The position numbers and the translations under genes are program-made. The notes below the pieces were generated by a model. The model made no database searches, was not told the DNA's origin, and saw only the letters and a list, made by a program, of their open reading frames with translations. A stretch of 64,000 bases of DNA from Pseudorasbora parva (Eukaryota; Chordata; Actinopteri; Cypriniformes; Gobionidae), in contig NC_090182.1 in the NCBI RefSeq assembly GCF_024679245.1, positions 29,219,547-29,283,546 on the forward strand, read 5' to 3'. Positions 1 to 11,625 of this stretch are shown in pieces (position 1 is the first letter of the stretch; each line of letters begins with the position of its first letter).

Positions 1-658
1 ATAATTGCATTTGATGATTGTACACTAAAATATGTTCAGGTTCGGCGATGAGTCGCTGCTGTATTCCCAAACCAAGAGCTTTGTCCAAATTGCTTTCAGA
101 GGCCTTACAGAGAATGAGAGTACAATAAATGATACAGTCAGGGGACAAATTCAGACCTTTCTGTCTGAGTGGAGGCAAAAGCCTAGTCTAAATAGTGCAG
201 GTTTAAGTGAAATCTAATGGAACGTGCAGGGTGAGAAATGGTCTCTTTAAATAAGCACTGGCATCAATAAGTGACACCCTCCCAGAGCCAGTGTGTGTTC
301 TAAGGGAGATAAATTTGCATATGTGTCGGTGGGCCTTGATGAAATATGAAAACGGTGTCACCCAAGGCACCATCATCAGCAAGCTTCAGAATGAACGAGC
401 AAGTGGAAAAAGAGAGTCTAGATGTGTGTGTGCTTGTGTTCCTCTGGAGGGCTGGAGAATGTATTTCAACCGGTGAGATCTTTTTGCACAAATTAATGAA
501 CATGGGAATATGTAATGGAAATGTTGAGGTCTTAGAATGGAAAAGGTATCTTTTAATAATTTCATCCTTGGAGGGTGCAAGCTTGGCCGCTCTCTTCAAA
601 TATGGCCGCTTCTGTATACATGCTCCAAGAGCTCTCAAAGTTTCTTGTGAATGTAAAG
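1..658. other. No gene seen; apparently low-copy sequence
   Basis: Short open frames occur on both strands, but none has a recognisable domain, a convincing codon pattern or paired splice sites. There is no microsatellite or clear transposon end. The sequence grades into a Tc1-like remnant near 659. Confidence 0.5.
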
Positions 659-2612
659 TTTTGCCTTTACATATTGAACTTTAATGACATCCCATTCTTA
701 TTTGGCCCACCCTTTGGAGCTATAACAGGCTTAACTCTTCGGGGAAAGCTTTAGACAAAATTTATGTTAGTGTGTTTATGGGAATTTTTGACCATTCAAC
801 TAGAAGCACATTTGTGAGTTAGGTGCTGATTTTGGATAAGAATGCCTGGTTTGCAGTCTCTGCTCTAATTAATTTCAAAGGTGTTCGATTCGGTTGAGGT
901 CAGTGCAGGCCAGTCAAGTTCTTCCATACCAAACTCGCTCATCCATGTCTTTATGGACATTGCTTTATGCACTTGTGCGCAGGCATGTTGGAACAGGAAG
1001 GGGGCATCCCTAAACTGTTCCCATAAAGTTGGGAGCAGGAAATTGACCGAAATGTCTTGGTATGCTGAAACATAACGCCGGCTTCACACTGCACGCGCAA
1101 GCAGGGCGTAGGCAGCGCCGAAGCAGCGTGTGTGTAAAGCAGTAGCAGCGCGCGCACTTTTTGCTTTCACACAGGCAGCGTTTGACGCGCACAGTTGTCA
1201 CGCGCAGTTGTGTACAGAGTAGGCTACTCTATAATGGATAAGTTTGCATTTCTCTTTAATGTATTTGAAATGGAAATAAAGCAAAGATTCAGATTTATCA
1301 TGAAGCATTTATCATTATTTTTAAAAAATCGTTTCACTTGTTTCTGATGTTTTTTTTTATTTCGTTTAGTGCGAGTTTTTGATAGAAGAAAGGCCATCGC
1401 ACTATATGTCAATGAAAAGCACACTGCTAAAAAGAGAAACTTCAGGAAATCGTCTTGAAATATTGGATAGGCATCAAATTTACATGCATTACCCATCATA
1501 AACCTCTTAAAGATAATTCATAAATGACTGTAATAACTAAGAGGAAACTTCTTAATGATTTATCGAATAATTAATAACTAAATGAGCAAATTATCTAACA
1601 ACGTTTTTAAAAAAATGACAAAATAACGCACATCATAGTCTATCTACATGTCTATACTGTTTGTGTGCTATATTAATGTGTGTATATTCTATTTACCTAT
1701 CCATATTTAGTTGTTCGTTTGTGAGGCAACGAAAGACTGTCAAAAACACTTAAAAATGACGTACCATCAGCACCAAGAGCCGCTCACGCTCACCAACTTC
1801 CTCCCATGCTTTTTCCTTCACTTGCAAGTCTTTATAAAGCAAACTGTGTGGATCACAGAGAACTGTGTGCTTCTAAACCTCCACGATGAGAGTGTCATCC
1901 ATTGCTGTCTTTCCAGGACAGGTGCACTCTGAAGAACACTGCCTGTGACACCACTTGCTTTTTGTTTATCGTTTCTGTTATGCCAGCATATAGTTATAAT
2001 ATATACATAATTTAATTCATATTTAATTTAAGCTAAACTGGCATACATTATTTAAAATTAGTTTTGTAGTTCAGGCAAAAACTTATGGCAGTGACTTCGG
2101 TTTTGTGTAGAACTTTTTTTTCTTCCACAGCGCCGGATGCATATGGTGACTGAGAAACACACGGAACACTTCACTAAATTATTTCATGGTTAAATGTGTT
2201 ATTTTTCATGTTAACCAGGTTAATTTTGATCAGAACAATGTACTGTGGCTTTAATTCATCGTGAGCAGCGCGTCTAAAATAGACCTGGCGCCGAAATGAT
2301 CGCGTCACTGACGCTTCTGCTCTGCTCCTGCTACGCGCCGCTGCGCTGCCTCTGCTGCCGGTGTGAATGCACTCATTGATTAACATGGGCGCCGAAAAAA
2401 ATACGCGCTGCTTACACCCTGCTTACGCGTGCAGTGTGAAGCCGGCGTAAGAGTTCCTTTCATCTAGAAGTAATGGGTCAAGCCCAACCCCTGAATAACA
2501 ACCCAGATACACTAGTCAGGCAAGTACCGTTCTCAACCATCAAACCTCCATCATATTGCCAGACAGAGAAGCGTGTTTCGTCACTCCAGAGAACACTGCG
2601 TATCCAGACCGC
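659..2612 (-). mobile_element. Tc1/mariner-like remnant, split by a later insertion
   Basis: Bases about 659-1072 and 2451-2612 match, in order and on the same strand, parts of the better preserved copy at 41079-42090, for example the blocks around 'agctataacag', 'gaccattc', 'gaggtcagtgcaggccag' and 'ccagagaacac'. On the minus strand these are pieces of a Tc1-type transposase gene with many stops and frameshifts. The two halves are separated by the 1.37-kb element at 1076-2447. The outer ends are eroded, so boundaries are approximate. It cannot encode a working enzyme. Confidence 0.82.
1076..2447. mobile_element. 1.37-kb inverted-repeat element with TAA target duplication (PIF/Harbinger-like?)
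   Basis: The left end reads CGCCGGCTTCACACTGCACG and the right end is its reverse complement, with similarity continuing for about 43 bp (two to three mismatches). TAA flanks both sides (1073-1075 and 2448-2450). The host Tc1 repeat continues across the insertion, and the related copy near 41.53 kb has no insert at that point. A 3-bp TWA duplication is typical of PIF/Harbinger; the assignment rests only on that. Subterminal DNA is GC-rich with GCAGCG-like motifs and the interior is AT-rich. Open frames (up to 91 codons, minus strand 1224-1499) resemble no transposase, so it looks non-autonomous. Confidence 0.85.
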
Positions 2613-2730
2613 CTTCCATAGTCAACATATGGAAAAAGCTTAACTGGTGCGACATATGGTAGACGTAGCGCAAGTGTTTTGAACTGTTACACTTTTTCTC
2701 ACAAATACATTGTATAACTGGAGTAGCTGG
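2613..2730. other. Short spacer between transposons
   Basis: This is the stretch between the last recognisable Tc1-like block and the left end of the hAT-like element. No gene or clear repeat end is visible. Confidence 0.4.
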
Positions 2731-3071
2731 TAGAGTCCTGCAAAGGGTTGGGTACTCGCATAAAAGTGGCTAAAATGGGTGGATTGTGACATTCCTAAAA
2801 TTCTGAGGCGGGGATGCCGACGGATTATTAACTCTTTGCGGGCCGGTAGTAGTGGGGATGAAAAATATGTGCAATTTTTCTATGTCTAAATTACCATTAC
2901 ACATTATGCAACAACGCCATTTGACCCATCACGTCACCACCACTGCGGCAGTGTGACTTTTGTTGAGGCTTCTCGTAGCCCAGTTGGAGCGAGCGTTGCA
3001 GGAGTAGCTATGAAGTAAAATTACATTTGGTGAGTGGAGTATAAAAAATTGTTGACAACCAGTCTTTAAAG

Positions 3072-3552
3072 GGGTTACTATAGTGCTGGGAAGGTGAATC
3101 TGTATTTAAACAGGGTCATTAATGTGAAATTATTTTTTAATTTGGTGCTTTATAGACTGAGAAAAGACATAATTATTATTATATTTCTCTCATGGGGATG
3201 AAAGACAACAATTCCCAGAATGCTTTGCTGCCCTGTGAGTCCACTTCCAAAGCCAGCTAATGGATTACTGTGACTGGATCACTTTCCCACAGCAATCATT
3301 TTCATAAAATTAGTTCAGTTAGAGAACAGACACTACAATTAAAAACTGAACGTGTCTGTTCAATATAATGAGTGAGTCTCTGCACGAGTGTCACAGCACA
3401 AACACAGCAAGAGTCAGAATAGATTCATCGTGATCAATGAGTTGAATGAGCTGTCCTGATGAGAGCTGAGGTAATCGCGACCGCGCTCGCGGCATATTTT
3501 TACTCCAGGGTTTCTACTGATACAAAGCCATATGCTAATTGCTGAAGTAACC
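3072..3552. mobile_element. 481-bp insertion within the hAT-like element
   Basis: Copy 2 of the host element reads ctttaaag directly into gcactttag at about 61368-61385. In copy 1 these two are separated by 481 bp. The flanking octamers, ctttaaag (3064-3071) and ctctatag (3553-3560), match at 6 of 8, fitting a decayed 8-bp duplication. The ends are weak inverted repeats (GGTTACT inside both). The insert contains acaattcccagaatgc at 3208-3223, close to the ZNF143/THAP11 promoter motif. No protein is visible. An intron was considered, but no GT-AG boundary gives the junction seen in copy 2. Confidence 0.65.
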
Positions 3553-3781
3553 CTCTATAGGCACTTTAGCCTGTTTCATTAGCCCATTCATGACACTGTT
3601 GTGATGTTGAGAGAGGTGCAAGATAAGAGGATAATATGATAAGATGTGACTTATCGTGGGGACGGATCCGGTAACGGGCCAAATATTAACCGGTCTGGGC
3701 GGGTGCGGATTTAATTTTAAAATTTCACAGGTCACAGGTCGGATCTGGTGATGAACTTTGCGGGTACGGGAAGGGGCAGGT

Positions 3782-4151
3782 TGTCACGTCACATACAATG
3801 GAAAAGGTGCGAGGACTCAAGTGCAGGAAAATTATAATTTATTTACAACAAATAAAACAAATACAAAACAAAACCCACAAGGGGGAAAACGTAAACTAGA
3901 AAATACATAAACTAAAACTGAACACATACCACATAGAAGTCACAGGGGACTGGAAGACGTAGACAGTACAAGGATACGACTCAGACTGACAAACACAAGG
4001 AGCTTATAAAGGGAAGAAATCAAGAGGGAACAGGTGGGAGAAATCAAACACTAATCAGATAACAAGGGGGGAGGGATCAGACAATTACATGAGCTCATGC
4101 TCAGAATGACAAAACCCACATGTGCACACAAGACAGGACAGGCATGTGACA
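3782..4151 (-). mobile_element. Solo LTR with perfect 5-bp target duplication
   Basis: The 370-bp segment starts TGTCACGTCAC and ends GCATGTGACA, so it has the TG...CA ends of a long terminal repeat. It is flanked by CAGGT on both sides (3777-3781 and 4152-4156). On the minus strand there is a TATA-like ttataag followed downstream by an AATAAA-type signal, the order expected in an LTR. Copy 2 of the host element has an uninterrupted gcgggtctcc here. No internal gag or pol sequence remains, so this is a product of LTR-LTR recombination. The retroelement family is not identified. Confidence 0.85.
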
Positions 4152-4185
4152 CAGGTCTCCAAAAATATATCCGTGCAGGACTCTG

Positions 4186-6364
4186 ATACTTGGCAATACC
4201 GCGGGCACAGGTTTCACACACTGACAGCTCCATAAAATAGACAATCGTGACCTGATAAGTGCAAACATCTAGTTACAACAAATGAAAGTAAATACTTGAC
4301 TGTTCAGTTCTCAATTGTATCTTTTTATGTATATACATATCTTGATAATATTTTCTTGACATTGTATTTATTATTACCTCATCTACATAATGTAATACTC
4401 CGAAAAAGGTGTTTTTCCTGTAATAAACTCCAGATTGGTTGCCCATTTAGTAGTGGCTGACTTGACACATTTTTGTAAGTAAAGAAAACAGATACCTCAC
4501 AAAACACCACTGTACTGTATATTTGCATATAATCAAACAAGACAGCTCAAGGCTGAACATAGAGTGAAAAAAAAAAAAAAAAAAACATTACAATCACAGT
4601 GGGAGATATGAACACTTTATCCACAGATCCGTGAATAGGAAAGCGACCTTGCTCAATAGAATTACTTCGCGCTGTGTGAACCACAACAATTTAAGCAGCA
4701 AGGAAAAGGTACTACGAGACACACATTTTTTAACTGTAAATGTCATGTGACTAGTCACTCTGGAGCTGCAGAAAAACACGTCATGACAATGCTAATTGGC
4801 TGATGACATCAGTGTGCACAGTGCCAAACCATTAACTATAGACTATTCTGAGACAAATACAGCAGAGAGGGAAAAATGGAAACACTCCGGTAACTACAGA
4901 CCTAGAACATCGCTATCAGGTGAATTTATTCTTTATTCTTTAAAGGAGTCACAACACAAGATATCTAATTTTCTTTGAATTGTTGACAAAACAGATCACT
5001 GTCCTATATAATAACGAGATTAAAAGTTTATTTTTAACTGCTGACACCTGTCTACAAATAAAACCAATTATAAATCACTAATGCTATCTACACTAGATAC
5101 AGTATACAGATGCCCATTCAGTTTCTGATGTACTGCGCCCGATTGAGTCTGATAACAACATGATGAACAGAAGATGAAATGAGAGTTTGTGTTGAAGCGT
5201 ACTGTCAAAACAACTCGCATGCATCTCTATACAGACTCTATAATGACTTCCAGCATCAAGAATAAGTGGATGGATTATTTTAAATAGTGTCAAGGACCGA
5301 GTCTTTATGTTTGTTCAGAGCATTTGACTGTTTTGTAAATGAATAAGTGTAATGAGAGTTCTCAAATAAATGTGTTAAAAGATGAAGCAGCCAACTGCAT
5401 TGGATCTGAATGCAGCTGCATACTTTTATTTGTATTTGATATAAAATATTTATTTTATTTAAAAATGAATAAATGACAAAAAAATAAATAATATATATTT
5501 GTTTAAATCCCCCACAGTGACGACATGACAAACACAAAGTTTACATAAAAAATTAGACTAAATGTCAACTAAACATTCACCTACATTCATCCAGAATATC
5601 TGCTTTGAAATCGCATTTCAGTATTTAATACCACACGGAGCATACATTACTATACATACAAACTCAAACTGTCAGAATCATTTAAATGTGTAAATAGTCC
5701 TGTCAAAATATGATATGTTATGTGATGCATATAACTGGATAAATAATAGCATTAGTGAAGCATTCACAAAATGTTGCCATGACTAAATACGTAAGAAAGT
5801 CAAGGACAGTATGACAAAGTCTCTGTCAGCCATCTGTCCACCCTAAATGCCTATAGGGCACAATATGTACGTGTCGCTATTCTTAATTTTCCTTTAGAAT
5901 ATTTCAAGCTGTTCCCATTCACTGACTTTCAACATATGGTGCGTTGCATTGTGTCATTGAGGCAGCCTTGTTTATAAAGTTTTCCACCTGGCTCCCTTCT
6001 GGTCCTCCGCTAGCGCGCTTGCAAGAAGATTCAATTTAAGCTCCATTGTGCCGCTCCGCTCCCACACATCAGAATTGACAATATGTATGACAACCTTGAT
6101 CTGGTCATGTGTTGATAAGTGTTCTGCATGGTGTGCTTAGGTCAACACAATTCAAACAAATGACAAGCCCTCTGAGCTTTCATTCAACAATTAACTCAGC
6201 ACCACAAAAGATGGTAAAGCCTTTGTATAGCGCAATGAAAACATTTGAAAACGTTTACTTTTACAATGGAGTGTGCGAGTATAAGATAAGCAGACATAGA
6301 GTAGGCTGTACTAATGTCTATCAGATATGAATTGGTAAACAGTAGAGACTCATTTAAATGGCAT
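4186..6364. other. About 2.2 kb without recognisable gene
   Basis: The stretch is AT-rich. A pure A-run lies near 4568-4585. No open frame has a recognisable domain, and no transposon ends were found. Confidence 0.45.
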
Positions 6365-8039
<1,675 letters not shown>

Positions 8040-8043
8040 AATA

Positions 8044-8310
8044 AAGGTTCTTAAATGGTTCTTTGGCAGGGTGTATGGTTACATAAAGAACCTTTAATAT
8101 CCAAAGAACCTTTCCATTGCAAAAAAAAAAAAAAAAATGTTCTTTGTAGTGACAAAAGGTTTCTTTTAACTATAAAATGGTTAGAAAAAAATGGTTCTTT
8201 AAAGAATCTTTCACGAAACGGTTCTTTTGGGGAACCAAAAAGGGTTATTGCATCACTGTGAAAACCCATTTTTGGTTCTTCCTGGCACCTTTTTTTTAAG
8301 GGTGTATTTC
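8044..8310. repeat. AAAGAACC/GGTTCTTT-rich fold-back repeat
   Basis: The segment contains many copies of aaagaacc and its complement ggttcttt in both orientations, such as aaggttctt at the left and tttggttctt at the right. It would therefore fold into imperfect hairpins. Such repeats are widespread in fish genomes; I infer a degenerate MITE. Boundaries are approximate and no duplication was resolved. Confidence 0.55.
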
Positions 8311-8439
8311 TGAGTTTTTACAAAATCTTTTCAGCTTTCTTATTACACTGAAGAAACAAAAGGAAGCCTGAATATGTGAATCTACAGTAAAAATTACCAT
8401 TTAATATTACCAAATCAATCTAAATACATTAGTTTGCAC

Positions 8440-9672
8440 CAAAGCCGAACAGCCCTATACGCTCACTATGCAAGCTACGTAGGGCCTCGCAATTTACTCA
8501 AGGCCCCGCCTCCCCCTCGTGTCAAAGCGCGTCAATCAATGTTAAACACTGATGATAAAATTAAGCGGAATTATCCTTCTGGCCATGAAAAGAGGGGAAA
8601 AAAAAACACCATGAGAGTGAATTGCAGGAACAGCAATCAGGTAAACTTGTGTTCTCTCCTCTCCAAGTTTGATGTCAGCAAATAACAGTACCCTAAAGTT
8701 AAGCTGATGGGCATCTCTTCTGTTGTCTTGCTAAGCTGGACAGGCAGGACAGGCATCTCTTGGTCTGTCTAGCTAGCTAATGCCAGCCACTTTCAGGGCT
8801 GTGTTCTGTGTCTTTGTGCCTGAAAATGACAATTATTTAAGTTTTTTTGTTGTTGTTGTTGTTTTTTTTGATAAACGGCAACGGTGTTTGTTTACTGCAG
8901 CTCGGAAAAGATCTGCGTCACTCATGAACATGAGTGCTGGGTATGGTCAATATGGATGCACATCCCTCAGCAAATAATAACAATAAATCAAATATTGCTT
9001 TAACATGCATAATATAAAACACAGTAGCATCTTATCGCAAGCCATTTTAGCTTTTATTTATTCACAATTTATGCATTTTTAATGTCAATAAATAAATGTT
9101 CACCTGTTTACATTTTTAATTCTTGATATAAGGTATAGAATTTTTACAGAGATTCTTGATATCTGAATCACTAGTTTGTTAAACATTACAAGAGCCAAGT
9201 ATAAATAGTATTTTATATTTGAAAATGTATAAAAGGAAATCTGGGGGAGCCAGTTTGAATGGGTCTGATGCTGCTTATACAAATCTATAATTTGCAGGTG
9301 CTATGCTTAATTTTGTATGTAGAGAAGATGCTGGATCATCTGCCAGTACAAGCACAGACCCAGATGATCCACATCCTGCCTAAGCCATACAAGCACAGAC
9401 CCAGCACAGCCTGATTCACCAACAGTAAAGCCGTCTTCTTCACCAAGTACTACCTTAAGATTATTTAGAAAATACACTTTAATAAATATTGTTTGTTTGA
9501 ACCTCATTCTTTGACTGTTTTGTTCAAAGGAGGAAGGATTGTATTGGGAGCACTAAGGTGTCAGGTGTAACTGCATGGGAATGGCAAATGGTTTAAATAG
9601 CTTACGGGTCAGGTAAGAGGGCCCCGTAGCAGAATTTTGCTTAGGTCCCCAGGGAGTTAAGGATCGGCTCTG
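8440..9672. mobile_element. 1.23-kb hAT-like element with perfect 8-bp duplication
   Basis: The octamer GTTTGCAC occurs on both sides (8432-8439 and 9673-9680). The ends are CAAAGCCGAAC on the left and, in reverse complement, CAGAGCCGATC on the right, the CARAGCCG form common in hAT transposons. Inside, 9339-9412 contains a duplicated 'acaagcacagaccca' segment which on the plus strand reads as Ser/Thr/Asp/Pro-rich peptide followed by stops, possibly the remains of a coding exon. No DDE or dimerisation domain is recognisable, so it is non-autonomous or badly decayed. Confidence 0.85.
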
Positions 9673-9680
9673 GTTTGCAC

Positions 9681-11189
9681 CAACAAAACTATATTTAAGG
9701 GTTGGATCAAGTAGAATTGGTTCCTTAAGGTAACAACTGCAAGTTTTAAGTTAAACCAACAATACCAAGTGGGTTACATTTTTGGGGTCCAAATAGATCT
9801 ACTTTTGTGGTCCTTTTAGTCAATCATAAGTTTTCTCAATATAAGACAGCAAGCACTTAAAGCTTTTAAAAACATAGCCTATCTTTGTCATGGACATTTA
9901 TCAATTTAAATAAAGAAAACAGTCGATATGAAACTATTTAGAAATATGCTTACAGTTACTTATTTTTTATAATCTAAATAGCTAATATTATAATAATGAC
10001 AGATTTCATGTATATGATACTTACTATTTTAAGTTCAGTGAGAAATGTGTTCAAAATAAATTAACTGAATTAAAAGCTTTTTTAAAAGGTAATGAACGCC
10101 ATTTATTACGGTTGGTAAACACAAAATACTATATCCGTTGCTTTCCTTCAGTGTCCAAATTGGGTAACGCTTTAGATTACAGCCTGGAAGGTACTGCATA
10201 ATTAAAGCGAATTTACAGCATAATGTTCGGTAATTATAGTGTAACTATAAAGTAAGTACATGTAGGTATATGAGAACAATATGCAATATTGGGGGAATAA
10301 AGAGGAAAATTAACAAATTATATATACTGTAAGTATTTTTTTTAATTAAGGGGTCATTATCAGTGAAGTTAGAGGGTAAACTGGGTTGTAAATAAATTAA
10401 AGTTGTTCTTGTTTGCCTCTTGTTTCATGTAGTTACAGAGTAAGTATGAATGTGTGGGCTGTAAATTAAAATGTCTCATTGCCTTCTTGTGTCATGTAGT
10501 TGCCTCACAACAAGGCAAGTATCAAAAGTGGCAAAATAGCTTCTTCTTTTTTACATTTTTTTTAATTTTTTTTATGGAATTTATATTATTTGCTAATAAG
10601 TTATACCACACTCAGATAGGCATACATTATGCATGTTACTGGCCATTGTTTTAATCAGCTTGAATCAAATTCAAAATACATTTTTATGGCCGTACAAGAT
10701 ATTATTCAGCACCATGATGAACATGGCAATGCCGGGTTTGCCTATGCTGTCGTCACACTCTCGCCATCTGGATGAAGACAAGGGTGCAGAGACTGCACAG
10801 CGAGTTGTGTTGACAGTGTTTAGTGATTTGGAGAAGAGAAAACTTCAGAATAATGTCACAGAGTTCATTCATGAAGTTGTGTGAACAACGCACAGCATCC
10901 ATATATGTAGGGAAAAAATAGCAACATAAAGATGTCAACCATAGTGTGTACACGCTAACAAATAATGTGAGGTTTTGAATTAAAAAATAAAGTAAAACAT
11001 TCATAGAGTGCTCACCTGCACACGGTCATCCACGATGAGCGCCATTGTGATTGTGTCACTGTGAAAACTCACGTGTCAATGTTGATGTGTTTTATCATGG
11101 AAATTAGAACGCATGTCATTGCATAATAATGGTTGCAATAAAAAATCCTACGCAAGGCTGCCAGTCTGAATATTTAGAACGTACGTGCA
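9681..11189. other. 1.5 kb without a gene; one possible transposon end
   Basis: At 10162, gggtaacgctttagatta resembles the GGTAACACTTTA ends of the elements at 36.4 kb, so a decayed element may start here, but I could not place its other end. The open frames at 10454-11004 have no recognisable domain. Confidence 0.4.
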
Positions 11190-11625
11190 AAAGGGTTAAA
11201 TGCCACGGCCTACCTGATCATTGTTTCTGACCATGTCCGCCCCATTATGACCACCATGTACCCATCCTCTGATGGCTACTTCCAGCAGGATAATGCACCA
11301 TGTCACAAAGCTCAAATCATTTCAAATTGGTTTTTTGAACATGACAATGAGTTGACTGTACTAAAATGGCCCCCACAGTCACCAGATCTCAACCCAAAAG
11401 AGTATCTTTGAGATGTGGTGGAACTGGAGCTTCATGCCCTGGATGTGCATCCCACAAATCTCCATCAACTGCAAGATGCTATCCTATCAATATGGGCCAA
11501 CATTTCTAAAAAATGCTTTCAGCACCTTGTTGAATCAATGCCACGTAGAATTAAGGCAGTTCTGAAGGCGAAAGGGGGTCAAACACAGTATGGTGTTCCT
11601 AATAATCCTTTATATATATATTGAC
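11190..11625 (+). mobile_element. Tc1-like transposase, C-terminal catalytic fragment (DD36E spacing)
   Basis: Translation from 11283 gives QQDNAPCHKA, the second catalytic Asp being at 11289-11291, then WPPQSPDLNP and a Glu at 11400-11402. A stop (TGA) follows two codons later. After it a frame from 11415 continues with NLHQLQDAIL...SMPRRIKAV to about 11618, the usual Tc1 C-terminus. There are 36 residues between the second Asp and the Glu, not the 34 of classical Tc1. The N-terminal DNA-binding part and the left inverted repeat are missing. The same family is present at 39781-40763 on the minus strand. Confidence 0.88.

Larger units (their letters stand above)
2731..4185. mobile_element. 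hAT-like element, copy 1, carrying two nested insertions
   Basis: The left end (tAGAGTCCTGCA) and the right end (TGCAGGACTCTG, 4174-4185) are inverted repeats. The outer 8-bp flanks, gtagctgg and atacttgg, match at 5 of 8 positions, so a decayed 8-bp duplication is plausible but not proven. The interior matches copy 2 at 61166-61641 in two blocks: a coding-looking block at about 2878-3071 and a block at 3561-3781 with GGGTCTGGGCGGGTG-type repeats. Copy 1 has stops in the coding-like block. The two extra segments (3072-3552, 3782-4151) are later insertions. Confidence 0.75.

Noticed and set aside
3072..3552. Intron of the hAT-like element's gene
   Set aside because: Copy 2 lacks the segment as a spliced form would, but no GT-AG placement reproduces its junction, and the flanks fit a decayed 8-bp duplication better.
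3782..4151. End of an intact endogenous retrovirus
   Set aside because: Only one LTR is present between exact 5-bp duplications. No gag, pol or env sequence lies on either side.
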